Source: Chitinophaga pinensis (GTDB lineage: Bacteria > Bacteroidota > Bacteroidia > Flavobacteriales_D > Crocinitomicaceae). Taken from it: DNA of 64,000 nt. A program made the position numbers and the translations under genes. The notes under the pieces are model-generated. The model searched no databases, had not been told where the DNA came from, and saw nothing but the letters and a program-made list of their open reading frames with translations. The stretch is from assembly GCA_945863605.1 (NCBI GenBank), contig CAMAZP010000003.1, forward strand, positions 1 through 64,000, in the 5' to 3' direction. Positions 29,983 to 40,238 of the stretch are shown here, one piece after another. Positions within the stretch are counted from its first letter, which is position 1. Each line of letters opens with the position of its first letter.

Positions 29983-30546
29983 ATGACAGAAGAATTAGAA
30001 ATGATTTTTGATGAGTTTAAAAGCTCAAATGGAAAAACACTTATTCATCTTGAAAATGAATTAACTAAAATTCGTGCTGGAAAAGCCTCACCTGCAATGT
30101 TAAATGGAGTTATGATTGAATATTATGGTTCAATGACACCTATTCAACAAGTTGCAAACATTAATACTTCGGATGCAAGAACAATTCTAGTTCAACCTTG
30201 GGAAAAAAATATGTTGAGTGAAATTGCGAAAGGTATTATCAACTCAAATCTTGGCTTGAATCCGCAAAATAATGGTGAACAATTAATTATTTCAGTACCT
30301 CCTTTAAACGAGGAGCGTCGTCGAGATTTAGTTAAAAAAGCGAAAGCTGAAGCTGAACATGCTAAAGTAGGAGTTAGAAATAATCGTAAAGATGCTATCG
30401 ACATGATCAAAGATCTTAAAAATGATGGATTATCTGAAGATATGGCTAAAACAGCTGAAGAAGAAGTTCAAAAAATCACAAATGGAGCTATTAAAAAAGT
30501 CGATGATTTAGTTGAAATCAAAGAGAAAGATATAATGACTGTTTAA
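29983..30546 (+). CDS. frr: Ribosome recycling factor
   Basis: 187 residues with the RRF pattern: ELTKIRAGKASPAML near the N terminus, PWEKNMLSEIAKGI in the middle and VPPLNEERRRDLVKKAKAEAE. It splits post-termination ribosomes with EF-G. Co-transcribed with pyrH. Convergent with a lipoprotein gene 19 nt away. Confidence 0.98.
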   Translation: MTEELEMIFDEFKSSNGKTLIHLENELTKIRAGKASPAMLNGVMIEYYGSMTPIQQVANINTSDARTILVQPWEKNMLSEIAKGIINSNLGLNPQNNGEQLIISVPPLNEERRRDLVKKAKAEAEHAKVGVRNNRKDAIDMIKDLKNDGLSEDMAKTAEEEVQKITNGAIKKVDDLVEIKEKDIMTV

Positions 30547-30565
30547 AAACTTCATCTTTTTTGTT

Positions 30566-31147
30566 TTATCGACATTTTCCTTGGTAATTTCTATGTTTGA
30601 ACTGCACCCAATATTCTTTAAAACCTTCAGGCGTGGAGTAAAGTTGACTCTCTATTTCTCCAACAGCAATTTGATTTTTTAGTTTTTGAATCCATTCTTG
30701 GAAACCTGTTTCTATATCATTTCTTGCCCAGGTTCCTCGGTGTTCGATTCCTGTGAAGGCATCACACGCATTTTTGACTTTTAACAATGGCATTTCAATG
30801 GTGTACTTAACGATTTCTTCTGAAGGATAGCGAAATTGAGGATTACCTTTTGTTTGAATTTTTGTGTTTTTGAAGTCTACTTTTAAATAGTTTTTTTTGC
30901 TGAATTCTTTCTTTAAATGATTACCAAGCTCATTTGCTACCAAATTTGAAAGTAAATGCGCCGTATCGCGATCGTTCAGAAATTCAGGTCCTTCATAACT
31001 GGCGAGCAATTTGTCGTTTTCTATTTTGCAAGAAACCTTAGTTTTATAACTTGTTTCCCTAACTGCAATTGTTTCTTTTTTCGAAGTCGTCAGTGTGCAA
31101 TTAGTAAAAAGTAAAAGCATTAAAAAGGAGAAATTGACATAACTCAT
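30566..31147 (-). CDS. Putative lipoprotein of unknown function
   Basis: 193 residues; signal peptide ending in a lipobox (LLLFTNC, Cys17). The mature part is mixed alpha/beta with two further Cys (about 39 and 128) and no domain I recognise. It lies 15 nt downstream of bshC and is probably the last gene of the tamB-accC-bshC unit. Function unknown. Confidence 0.72.
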   Translation of the reverse strand: MSYVNFSFLMLLLFTNCTLTTSKKETIAVRETSYKTKVSCKIENDKLLASYEGPEFLNDRDTAHLLSNLVANELGNHLKKEFSKKNYLKVDFKNTKIQTKGNPQFRYPSEEIVKYTIEMPLLKVKNACDAFTGIEHRGTWARNDIETGFQEWIQKLKNQIAVGEIESQLYSTPEGFKEYWVQFKHRNYQGKCR

Positions 31148-31162
31148 AGCTAGTTCTTTTCG

Positions 31163-32749
31163 TTAATCTTCAATCAAAATTAAAATAGAAGAATCAAATG
31201 GTTCGATGGCAGTGTATAGATTTTGGAGTTTATTTTTATAATTCCCATCGGGGCAAAATTGAAAGAAATTAAAGCTACGTTCTTGCATTCCATTTGCTGA
31301 AAATAATTTTTCTTTTAGTTGCTCAATTGACTTTAAAGCTTTTTCGTGTTTGGATTTAACGGATTTTTCCAATCTATTTTTGATGCCATCCACTTGTTTT
31401 TCAATGCGTGTAAATTCGGCTTCAATCCACGATTTTACAGATGGGTCAATCAACTCGGATTTATGAATCAAATCGTTTTTAAACTGACTAAATTGAAAAT
31501 CTTGAAGTGTAAATTCAATAGTTTCCTCCTCGTTATTCAGAAGAAATTCTTTCTTTAGTTCTGCTGTAGATTTGAAAATTGAATCTATCTCTAATTGTAA
31601 TAGCTCGAGTTTTTCTTTACTGCTTTTATCCATCCAAATTACAGAACTTCGTGCTTGAAGAATCGGGTAGGGGATAGCTGCTTTTTCGAAGGTAGATTTT
31701 AGTTGAAGCCAATAGCTGAGTTCGCCAACGCCACCAACATAACAAATATTTGGTAAAATAAATTCCTGATAAAGCGGTCTCAAAACAACATTCGGTGAAA
31801 AGGAACTTGGATGTTTTTCAAGAAGTTCTAAAATTTCTGATGAAGTATAGTTGTTTTCTCCAATTTGAAAATCAGTTCCAGCTGCAATAATGCGCTCACG
31901 TTTGTTTTCACTTAAGAAAAATAGATTTATTTCTCGCGGATGAACTTGAATTTTAAAGTTTTTAGACGCAAGTTTTTCATTCGTTTTAATTACTTCTTGA
32001 TGCGAAAACTGGGTGCTTAACTCTTGTTTAAATATGGGTTTAAACGCTGTTTTAAATTCAGCCTCATCTCCATCTAAAATAACTAAGCCAAAAGAACCAA
32101 ACAACTCGTGAACAAACTGAAAAAATGCTTCTCCATAAGTGTTCCCATTCAATTTATCGATTAACTGATGAATTTCACTTTCAGGATGATTCGCGAAAAA
32201 TTGTTTCAGTTGATCGACCACTGCACTTAATCCAAATAGATTCATTCTTCCTACCGCGCCAGCTTGTTCACTTTCCCAAGAAATAGTTTTTCCGTACAAT
32301 AAAAATGATTTCACTTCTTCAAAATCGTGATCTTCACTTGCCATCCAATAAACAGGAACAAATTTAGTTTCTGGAAATTTTTCGTTCAAAAGTTCACATT
32401 GTTTTATAACGTGTAAAATTTTGTAAACGAAGTATAAAGGACCTGTGAATAGACTGAGTTGATGTCCAGTTGTGATCGTGAAACAGTTTTCGTTTTCAAG
32501 TGAAGCAATGTTTGTTAAAGTTGCTCCTACATTTGATACTGAACTGTATTTTTTCGAGAGCACAGAAACTAGTAAATTTCTTTTTTCTGCCGTAAAAAAG
32601 GTAGATTTAATCGCTGTTTGAGCCTTTAAATTTTCTTCAGAAAATGGAAGTCCAATGAAATCTTGTAATGCCTCTTGGTCATCGGTTAAAAGTAATTGTT
32701 GATTACTAAAGCAATTGGAATCTTTGCGTGGAAAGGAATGTGATTTCAT
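31163..32749 (-). CDS. bshC: Bacillithiol biosynthesis cysteine-adding enzyme BshC
   Basis: 528 residues from the start MKSHSFPRKDS. The family hallmark TGHQLSLFTGPLYFVYKI is at 94-111, followed by FVPVYWMASEDHDFEEV and the late VGGVGELSYWLQLK block, as in BshC from Bacillus and Bacteroidota. It adds cysteine to glucosaminyl-malate in the last step of bacillithiol synthesis. A longer start at 32818 would overlap accC by 47 nt; the 32749 start leaves a 22-nt gap and gives the typical N terminus. bshA and bshB are not in the window. Confidence 0.93.
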   Translation of the reverse strand: MKSHSFPRKDSNCFSNQQLLLTDDQEALQDFIGLPFSEENLKAQTAIKSTFFTAEKRNLLVSVLSKKYSSVSNVGATLTNIASLENENCFTITTGHQLSLFTGPLYFVYKILHVIKQCELLNEKFPETKFVPVYWMASEDHDFEEVKSFLLYGKTISWESEQAGAVGRMNLFGLSAVVDQLKQFFANHPESEIHQLIDKLNGNTYGEAFFQFVHELFGSFGLVILDGDEAEFKTAFKPIFKQELSTQFSHQEVIKTNEKLASKNFKIQVHPREINLFFLSENKRERIIAAGTDFQIGENNYTSSEILELLEKHPSSFSPNVVLRPLYQEFILPNICYVGGVGELSYWLQLKSTFEKAAIPYPILQARSSVIWMDKSSKEKLELLQLEIDSIFKSTAELKKEFLLNNEEETIEFTLQDFQFSQFKNDLIHKSELIDPSVKSWIEAEFTRIEKQVDGIKNRLEKSVKSKHEKALKSIEQLKEKLFSANGMQERSFNFFQFCPDGNYKNKLQNLYTAIEPFDSSILILIED

Positions 32750-32771
32750 TAAAAACTGTTTTAAATTTCGA

Positions 32772-34256
32772 TTATTCAATTCTGTTTTTCCAAGAAGATT
32801 GAATTTCTCGAGAAGCAAATTCTGTTTCTTTTAATTTTTTAATATCCGACCAAATATCATCCACGGCGTGCAATAAAGCATCTTCTTCTTCAAGCATAGC
32901 TTCGTGCATAATAGTTGGGTCTTGAAAATAGTGTTTAACGAAATTGGTGTCAAAATCACCACTTCTAAAAGCAGGATGTTTCAAAACATATTTACCAAAG
33001 TCCAAGGTTGTTTTTACACCTGAAATTTGATAATTGTCAATTGCATCAATTGCTCTTTCAATTGCTTGCGCTCTGTTTTCTCCCCAAACAACCAATTTTG
33101 CAATCATTGGATCGTAATAAATTGGAATATCCATTCCTTCTAAAAAAGCATCATCCACACGAACGTGGTTTCCGCTTGGGATTCGATAACGATTTAAAGT
33201 TCCAATATCTGGTGTAAATCCATTCAAAGTATCTTCAGCATACACACGGATTTCAACTGCGTGACCATTGATTTTTAGTTCATCTTGCAATTTTGGTAAA
33301 CGTTCACCTCGCGCCACAAGAATTTGCCATTCTACTAAATCTAAACCAGTGATTTCTTCCGTAACTGGATGTTCTACTTGTAAACGTGTATTCATTTCTA
33401 AGAAATAGAAATTCAATTTTCCATCCAATAAAAACTCAACTGTTCCCGCACCTTCATAGTTACAAGCTTTACAAACTGCAACAGCAGCTTCACCCATTTC
33501 TTTTCTCAATTCAGGAGTTAAAATCGCACTTGGTGCTTCTTCCACTACCTTTTGATGGCGTCGTTGAATCGAACATTCACGTTCAAATAAATATACAACA
33601 TTTCCTTGTTGGTCAGCAAAAACTTGAATTTCAATATGGCGAGGTTTGTCTACGAATTTTTCAATAAAAACAGCATCGTCGCCAAAAGAGGAACGTGCTT
33701 CATTTTGTGCCATTGTCATTTGTTCCTCAAATTCAGCTGAATTGTGAACCAGGCGCATTCCTTTTCCACCACCACCAGCAGAAGCTTTAATCAAAATTGG
33801 GTAACCAACTTCTTCAGCGATAAGTTTGGCTGCGTTTACATCAGAAATGGCTTCATCTACTCCAGGAACTAAAGGAACATTGAATTTTTTTACAGCTTGT
33901 TTTGCACGTAATTTATCGCCCATCACTTCCATTGATTCTGGAGAAGGACCAATTAATTTCATTCCAGCAGCCTTTACTTTTTTAGCAAAACCAGCATTTT
34001 CAGATAAAAATCCATAACCTGGATGAATGCCATCTACACCTAAATCTTTACAATATTGAAGAATTAAATCTTGTTGCAAATAGCTTTCCGCAGATGGACT
34101 TTTTCCAACATAAACAGCTTCATCAGCTTCTAGAACGTGTGGTGCATTTTTATCAGCATCGGAATAAATAGCAACACTATGAATGTTCATTTTTTTCAAG
34201 GTTCTGATTACTCTTCTTGCAATCTCACCTCTATTTGCGATCAGTACTTTCTTCAT
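32772..34256 (-). CDS. accC: Biotin carboxylase subunit of an acyl-CoA carboxylase
   Basis: Carboxylates biotin on a carrier protein with ATP and bicarbonate. 494 residues: N-terminal VLIANRGEIARRVIRT, glycine-rich ATP loop around 160-166 (AGGGGKG), ATP-grasp end EMNTRLQVEHPVTE (287-300) and a C-terminal biotin-carboxylase domain, plus an acidic tail about 45 residues longer than E. coli AccC. It could serve acetyl- or propionyl-CoA carboxylase; no carboxyltransferase or biotin-carrier gene is nearby. It sits 3 nt after tamB. Confidence 0.93.
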   Translation of the reverse strand: MKKVLIANRGEIARRVIRTLKKMNIHSVAIYSDADKNAPHVLEADEAVYVGKSPSAESYLQQDLILQYCKDLGVDGIHPGYGFLSENAGFAKKVKAAGMKLIGPSPESMEVMGDKLRAKQAVKKFNVPLVPGVDEAISDVNAAKLIAEEVGYPILIKASAGGGGKGMRLVHNSAEFEEQMTMAQNEARSSFGDDAVFIEKFVDKPRHIEIQVFADQQGNVVYLFERECSIQRRHQKVVEEAPSAILTPELRKEMGEAAVAVCKACNYEGAGTVEFLLDGKLNFYFLEMNTRLQVEHPVTEEITGLDLVEWQILVARGERLPKLQDELKINGHAVEIRVYAEDTLNGFTPDIGTLNRYRIPSGNHVRVDDAFLEGMDIPIYYDPMIAKLVVWGENRAQAIERAIDAIDNYQISGVKTTLDFGKYVLKHPAFRSGDFDTNFVKHYFQDPTIMHEAMLEEEDALLHAVDDIWSDIKKLKETEFASREIQSSWKNRIE

Positions 34257-34259
34257 ATA

Positions 34260-37200
34260 TTATTCTTTTTCTTCTTTGATAGTTGTTTCAGTAGGTTTTG
34301 GCTCCAAAGGAGGAACGGGTGATTGTTTTTTCTTCTTTTTTAAAGGATACCGTTTTTCTTTTCTAAATAAATCTAGCGTAAATTGTGCTAATTCAAAGTC
34401 TCCCCATGCATTAAAATCTTCACGATAAGAAATTCCTGCACCTTGTGTAAATGGTCCTGCATTTTCATTAACAGAGTTAGTATTTGACTTATTAAACGCG
34501 TTTGCTCTAAAAGTTCCTTTTTCATTTACTAAATATTCAACACTGACATCACCAATAAGTGAACTAGTTCCTTTTGTTTCTGATGTTGTTGCACTCGTAC
34601 TTTCTACTCCAAAACTTCCTGAAACTATTAAGCGATCATTTAAGAAACCTGTTTTTAAACCAACACCAACAGATGTCTCACCCAATACTTCATCGGAACC
34701 ATAGTCAACATTTAATTTGTATTTATCTGAAAGAGAGCCTAACGCTGAGTTTATTTGCGATTCTAATAAATCTAATGCAGCTGAACTTCCAGCAGAAAGA
34801 GACCCTTTTAAAGGTTGAAATTTTCGCACAAGCAAAAGAGAGAAAAACTGTCGATTTAATTCATCTGGATCGTTTTTAACTCTCGCAATAAGTGCCCTAC
34901 CAGTTTCTGGTGCGGAAGGAGCATCAATATCAAAAGCAATTTCAGGTTTTAGTAGTGTTTCTGTTAAATTTAAGTAACAATCAATATCTTGATTAGAGAG
35001 TGATTTATCCAGTTGCTCAGGACTCAATTCTAAAATAGAAACTTTTTTTAAGGCGATATTAGTTTTAATGTCTAGGGCTGCATTAACAGCATCACCAGTC
35101 CATGTTATTTTAGAACCAGGAACTATGTTAAACGGTTGTTTAATTGCGCCGAGTGCAAAATTATAAACACTACCTGCTCCAATCACATAATCCCCATTTA
35201 AGGTAACGTGATTAAATTGATCCAGACGCATATCAATGATTCCAGAACCTTTCGCAAGGATCTCATCATTCAATTGTTCGTTAAAAATAATTTTTAATTC
35301 AGCATCAGGCGTAACTCTGAATTTCATATCGAGGTTTATTCCAGTAAAATCAATATTGTTTTCTATGTGTTTTTCAAGATTTCCTTTTTGAACAAATTGA
35401 ACAAAATCAGCTGATTCGTCAATTTCAGATACGCCATACATTGGGAAATTAATCAATGTTCCTTTTTTAGTTTGGACGTCAACAGTTACATCTAAATTGG
35501 TTGCAGAACCTGAAATGTTTGCTGTTCCTCTGCCGTAAGCTTTACCGAAATATAAATCTCCTTCTTTATATTTAGTATTTAATATCATAAATTTTTCAAG
35601 AGGTATTCCTTGTCCATTTGGTAGAGGTTTTTTTGAGCGATCATTTTCAAAGTCAAAATTCAAATCGAGGTTAAAATCTGAAAAATTCTCGTGATAAATC
35701 TGTCCAACTAAAGTAGCTGTATTTCCATCTCGATCTTTAATTGGCATATTATTGATTAGGAATGCGTCCTCTTCAATGATAATATCCCCATTCATTCGGT
35801 AATTGACCCCCAATAATTCAACTTGAGCAGCACCATCTTTCAACTTTAATCTTCCTTTTAATTTTGGTGAATCAGCCTTACCGTTTATGAAAACTTTTCC
35901 ATTTAGTTTACCATTAATATCTTTTACTACACTAGGATCCATGAACGCATTAGCAAACTGAATATCTGTATTATCGAAATTTAAAAATAAATCTAAGTTT
36001 TCTGTATCTAACGAGTACAGTCCACCAAAATCAAATGTTTTTATTCCTCGATATTCTAAATCACCAGTTAATACAATTCTTTCTTTAATATCACTCCAAT
36101 CAGATAGTAAATTAATATCACCAACTTCTTGATCCTCCAATTTTAGATTTTCAATATGCGCATCACCCTGATAGACAAGGTTTGTATAAGGATTTGAGAT
36201 TTTTGCCCAACCAGAAAATTGACCTTCTATACTAGTTCCAAGTCCAATTACTTTGTTTAATTCTGCAAGATTAAAACGCTGTATATCAACTTTTAAAATG
36301 TCTAAATCATTGTTAGAAAGACAGCCATTTATTTTGATAAGTTGTTCATTTCTAACTAATTTGAAGTTTGTTACCATCAAATCTTTTTCAGTTAGCATAA
36401 TGTCAGAAGCATTCGCTATTTCCCACCGTAATCCATTTAATGAGAAAAAGGAGGGATTTAGATTAAAGTTTAGTTGATTATTTTCAAGAATAACTGTTTT
36501 CCATTCAATTAAAGAATAATCTTTTGTATTTGGATTCCAAGAGAGTTTTGAGTCTAAATCACCATTTTTACCTTTTGTTTCGAATCGAATTTTATCAAAG
36601 CTTAACGAATCTCCGAATTTGAATGTTGAAATATTGTAGTCACCTATAATTCCAGTTTTAGTAATATTTTGATTAATTACAACATCGTCTAAAGTTATAT
36701 CTTGGTATTTTACAAAACCAGAATTCAGATTTAAGTTAAGGGTATGATTAACTGATTGATAATCTCCACTAACAATTGTTCCTTTTTCAATTTCTAAATC
36801 TGGCACAAAAATGGTCAAAAACTCATTTAAATCTCCTGTTTTTAAATTGAAATTAAAATCACTAGCTTGTCTTTTGTAGTCTATTCTTTTTGTAACACTA
36901 ATTGATGGAAATACAAGTGATAAATCTTCAATGAAATCATCAAGTACAGTTTCGTAGTTTATTTTTCCTGTTAAGTTTAAAGATAGAATAGAACTGTTTA
37001 AATTGAAAATATCCAGATTTTTTTGTCGTTGTAAATCCAATTTAATTACGGGGATGTTTAACTCTTCACCACTTTGTTGAAATTGTAGAAAATTCGCATT
37101 AATATTTCCAGAGATATTTTCTAAAGATTCTCCTTCTAGTCGACCAGAAATTTGTGTAGAGATACGCGAACTATCTTCTGTTGAAAAATTTAACTCAAAA

Positions 37201-38822
37201 AGATTAGCATATTCGAGTTGTAAATCGAATACATATTTCTGTTTTGCTCCAATTGATATATTTCCTGTGTAAGTCAAGTCCAGATTTGGATCTTTAACCT
37301 TTAAGTCAGCGAAAAGATTATCATTAACTAACTCTCCATCTTGAACGGAGATATTTGTGTAAGCATAGTTGTTAAAATCAAAGCGACTTAAATTAGCAAC
37401 CAAGTTGTGCATTGCAAAATCTCCATTTTCATTTACATCTCCGTTCAGTTTGAGTTTCCCGCTTATTAATCCCAATTGGGTATTGTCTAAAAAAGCACCG
37501 AGGTTGAAATTAGAAACATTAATTGCCATTGAATCAGCATTAGTTGGATAGAATTTTAAAATATCGTTTTTGTTTTCAATGTGGATTGCTTGTAAAAGAT
37601 TTATGTCACCTATTTCTGTTTTTACCTCTTTAATTTTTACTTTGAAATCTTCAAATGAACCATTAAAAGTAAGTTGGTCTAAGTCTATAAATTTCAGTTT
37701 TGAAACAGGTGCTTCAAATTTAAGAGGAGCTGTTCCTTTTGGAAGTTTAAACGCTTCTAAATCGGCTAAGGAAATATATGTTTTCTGAAGATAAGCGGAT
37801 AGATTTGCTGCGTTTCCTTTTCTGAAGTCGGGTAAATTGATTGTACCTTGAACGAGTGTTTGTTTCCCAATTCTTAAATCTAAATTTTGAATACTTAAGT
37901 TTTTAATCGGATTCACAACCTTTGCAGTTAATCGAATTTTATCCGTCATTCCTTCCATTGCACTAACGAAATAAGAAACATCCGTTAAATCCAATATACT
38001 AGGTTGTATATCAATATCAAATTTAACTTTATCTTCAAATTCATCAAAAGCTGACCAATCTGAAAATAGTAGATTCAACTTGGAAAAGAATAAATTTGAA
38101 TGAGCAGTTTTAAGGGTGAACTTATTCAACTTAACACCTTTAGAGCTTAGATTTACTGCAGCTTTAAATTGCTTTGCTTGAAAACCACACCTTTCTTTGA
38201 AACTTAAATTATTGATTGAAAAGGCAAAAACGTCATCTTTCAGTGTCAAGTTTCCGATCTCAAGGTTCAATTTCGAAAGTCGTAAATGATCGTAATCTAA
38301 ACCAAAAGGTATAATTTCTTTCTGTAAATCGTCGTAACGCAAGTCGAAATTTTCTAGTTTAATTGAATTGACAGTTAAAATAATCGGTTTACTTTCAGAA
38401 GGAGGCGCATCACTTGAAAAGTAATCTGCAATAAACTGAAAGTTGAATTCACCTTCTTTTTTTGATTTATAAACCCATGAAGAACCATTTGAAAGTATAA
38501 CTTTTGAAACTACATATTCATTTTTTGAAAAGTTTAATTTGTTAAAAGTTACAAGAATTTCTTTGGTTGAAACAAGCGTTTCTCCTTTTTGATCTAGTGC
38601 TTTAACGCCTTTCAAAGCGACTTTATCAAGGAAAACAATTTCTAGTTTTTCAATAGTAATTTTCGCATTCAACTCCTCTGATAAGTAAGCTGTTGCTTTT
38701 TGAGCTAAATAAGTTTGAAAAGGGGAGGAGCGAATCAAAAAAGCGAGTGAAATAATAACAATGAGAAGCCATTCGAGGCTAATTCCAATAATTTTTCCCA
38801 CTATTTTGAGTAATTTTACCAT
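34260..38822 (-). CDS. tamB: TamB-like translocation and assembly module protein
   Basis: A very large (1520-residue) periplasm-spanning protein: an N-terminal membrane anchor (about 14-30), a long AsmA/TamB-like beta-taco region of repeated beta strands, and the C-terminal DUF490/TamB domain (about 1080-1480, with GSKITWTGDAVNAALDI and a VGVGLKTGF-type end). Family members bridge the two membranes and move phospholipids or assist outer-membrane protein assembly. The start at MVKLLKIVGK (38822) is preferred; 13 further upstream codons are possible but would overlap tsaD. First gene of a minus-strand unit with accC and bshC. Confidence 0.9.
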   Translation of the reverse strand: MVKLLKIVGKIIGISLEWLLIVIISLAFLIRSSPFQTYLAQKATAYLSEELNAKITIEKLEIVFLDKVALKGVKALDQKGETLVSTKEILVTFNKLNFSKNEYVVSKVILSNGSSWVYKSKKEGEFNFQFIADYFSSDAPPSESKPIILTVNSIKLENFDLRYDDLQKEIIPFGLDYDHLRLSKLNLEIGNLTLKDDVFAFSINNLSFKERCGFQAKQFKAAVNLSSKGVKLNKFTLKTAHSNLFFSKLNLLFSDWSAFDEFEDKVKFDIDIQPSILDLTDVSYFVSAMEGMTDKIRLTAKVVNPIKNLSIQNLDLRIGKQTLVQGTINLPDFRKGNAANLSAYLQKTYISLADLEAFKLPKGTAPLKFEAPVSKLKFIDLDQLTFNGSFEDFKVKIKEVKTEIGDINLLQAIHIENKNDILKFYPTNADSMAINVSNFNLGAFLDNTQLGLISGKLKLNGDVNENGDFAMHNLVANLSRFDFNNYAYTNISVQDGELVNDNLFADLKVKDPNLDLTYTGNISIGAKQKYVFDLQLEYANLFELNFSTEDSSRISTQISGRLEGESLENISGNINANFLQFQQSGEELNIPVIKLDLQRQKNLDIFNLNSSILSLNLTGKINYETVLDDFIEDLSLVFPSISVTKRIDYKRQASDFNFNLKTGDLNEFLTIFVPDLEIEKGTIVSGDYQSVNHTLNLNLNSGFVKYQDITLDDVVINQNITKTGIIGDYNISTFKFGDSLSFDKIRFETKGKNGDLDSKLSWNPNTKDYSLIEWKTVILENNQLNFNLNPSFFSLNGLRWEIANASDIMLTEKDLMVTNFKLVRNEQLIKINGCLSNNDLDILKVDIQRFNLAELNKVIGLGTSIEGQFSGWAKISNPYTNLVYQGDAHIENLKLEDQEVGDINLLSDWSDIKERIVLTGDLEYRGIKTFDFGGLYSLDTENLDLFLNFDNTDIQFANAFMDPSVVKDINGKLNGKVFINGKADSPKLKGRLKLKDGAAQVELLGVNYRMNGDIIIEEDAFLINNMPIKDRDGNTATLVGQIYHENFSDFNLDLNFDFENDRSKKPLPNGQGIPLEKFMILNTKYKEGDLYFGKAYGRGTANISGSATNLDVTVDVQTKKGTLINFPMYGVSEIDESADFVQFVQKGNLEKHIENNIDFTGINLDMKFRVTPDAELKIIFNEQLNDEILAKGSGIIDMRLDQFNHVTLNGDYVIGAGSVYNFALGAIKQPFNIVPGSKITWTGDAVNAALDIKTNIALKKVSILELSPEQLDKSLSNQDIDCYLNLTETLLKPEIAFDIDAPSAPETGRALIARVKNDPDELNRQFFSLLLVRKFQPLKGSLSAGSSAALDLLESQINSALGSLSDKYKLNVDYGSDEVLGETSVGVGLKTGFLNDRLIVSGSFGVESTSATTSETKGTSSLIGDVSVEYLVNEKGTFRANAFNKSNTNSVNENAGPFTQGAGISYREDFNAWGDFELAQFTLDLFRKEKRYPLKKKKKQSPVPPLEPKPTETTIKEEKE

Positions 38823-38849
38823 TATTTCTATTACAAATTTAAAAATCTT

Positions 38850-39866
38850 TTGGCAGGACAAACAATTATACTTGGCATTGAATCATCGTGTGACGATACA
38901 TCAGCTGCAATTTTACGAGATTTTGAGATTCTTTCGAATGTTACAGCAAATCAATCTATTCACGAGCAATATGGAGGTGTTGTTCCTGAATTAGCATCAC
39001 GATCGCATCAAGAGAATATTGTGCCAGTTGTAGAGTCAGCGATTAAAAAGGCTGGGATTTCAATTTCGGAAATAGATGCAATCGCTTTTACTCAAGGACC
39101 AGGTTTGTTAGGTTCTTTGGTAGTTGGAGCATCTTTTGCGAAAGCTCTTGCACTTTCATTAAACAAACCATTGATTGCTGTTCATCATATGAAAGCACAT
39201 ATTTTAGCACATTTTATAGATGATGACAATAAACAAAAGCCTAGTTTTCCGTTTTTGTGTTTAACTGTTTCAGGTGGACATACACAAATTGTCAAAGTTG
39301 AAAGTGCAAGTAAAATGACAGTCATTGGAAAAACTATTGACGACGCGGCGGGAGAAGCTTTTGATAAATCGGCAAAAATGTTAGGTTTACCTTATCCAGG
39401 AGGTCCTTTGATTGATAAATATGCAAAATTAGGTGATGCCACAAAATTTAAATTTTCAAAGCCTAGAATTGATGGGCTGGACTTTAGTTTCAGTGGTTTA
39501 AAAACTTCAATTCTTTACACAATTAGAGATCAAGTGAAATTCAATCCAGAATTTATTGAAGAAAATAAATTTGACTTGTGTGCATCCATCCAACGCACAA
39601 TTATTCAAATTTTAATGGATAAAATCGAAAAAGCAGTAAAAGAAACTGGAATAAAACAGGTAGCAATTGCTGGAGGTGTTTCTGCAAATTCTGATTTGAG
39701 AAAAGCATTAGAATCGAAGAATAAGAATGGTTGGGAAACATACATTCCTAAACTTGAATATTGTACAGACAACGCTGCAATGATAGCAGTTTCTGGAAAG
39801 TTTTTGTTTGAAGAAAAACAGTTTGTAAATCAAATGATTTCAGCTAAAGCACGATTAGATTGGTAA
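38850..39866 (+). CDS. tsaD: tRNA N6-threonylcarbamoyladenosine transferase TsaD
   Basis: Completes t6A37 on ANN-decoding tRNAs together with TsaB/TsaE. 338 residues: LGIESSCDDTSAA at the N terminus, EHxx-like ELASRSHQENIVP, the metal motif HMKAH (His113, His117), SGGHTQ and GGVSANSDLR. No in-frame ATG precedes the conserved start, so a TTG at 38850 appears to be the start codon. It diverges from tamB with only 27 nt between the start codons. Confidence 0.95.
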   Translation: MAGQTIILGIESSCDDTSAAILRDFEILSNVTANQSIHEQYGGVVPELASRSHQENIVPVVESAIKKAGISISEIDAIAFTQGPGLLGSLVVGASFAKALALSLNKPLIAVHHMKAHILAHFIDDDNKQKPSFPFLCLTVSGGHTQIVKVESASKMTVIGKTIDDAAGEAFDKSAKMLGLPYPGGPLIDKYAKLGDATKFKFSKPRIDGLDFSFSGLKTSILYTIRDQVKFNPEFIEENKFDLCASIQRTIIQILMDKIEKAVKETGIKQVAIAGGVSANSDLRKALESKNKNGWETYIPKLEYCTDNAAMIAVSGKFLFEEKQFVNQMISAKARLDW

Positions 39867-39964
39867 ATTTTTATTGTTAAAGTTATCAAAAAATAGCATC
39901 AAAAAATACAACCAAAACAATCTTTTGCTATATTCGGTTATTATTAATCAAAATCTCAATTGTT

Positions 39965-40234
39965 ATGGAAGCTACCCTTATTGAAAAGGAATCAATTCCT
40001 TTGTTAACATTTCACGATAAGTCAACTGTTAATCAACACCCACAGTTACTCGAACAGATTGAGAAGGCAACGATTTTAGGAAATGCCCACCGTACGAAGG
40101 TTTCAATTTATTTTCAAGACGATATAAGTGTTAAAAAAGTTCAAACCACAATTTGGGCTGCTGGTACAAAATTTATATGTTTAAAAGGAGGAGTTTGGAT
40201 CCCAATTAATCGTTTGATTGAAATTGAAATATAA
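39965..40234 (+). CDS. Small conserved hypothetical protein
   Basis: 89 residues, no signal peptide, mixed alpha/beta with a C-terminal TTIWAAGTKFICLKGGVWIPINRLIEIEI that looks like a small beta fold. Proteins of similar size and ending are common in Bacteroidota but unnamed. It ends 4 nt before the DsbD N-domain gene and may be co-transcribed with it. Function unknown. Confidence 0.75.
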   Translation: MEATLIEKESIPLLTFHDKSTVNQHPQLLEQIEKATILGNAHRTKVSIYFQDDISVKKVQTTIWAAGTKFICLKGGVWIPINRLIEIEI

Positions 40235-40238
40235 TTTT

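Noticed and set aside
38823-38861. Longer N terminus for TamB starting at 38861
   Set aside because: It would overlap the tsaD start, and the ATG at 38822 already gives a normal membrane-anchor N terminus.
31346-38994. Several 60-100 codon plus-strand ORFs inside accC, bshC and tamB
   Set aside because: They are shadows of long conserved genes; their sequences are low complexity and match no family.
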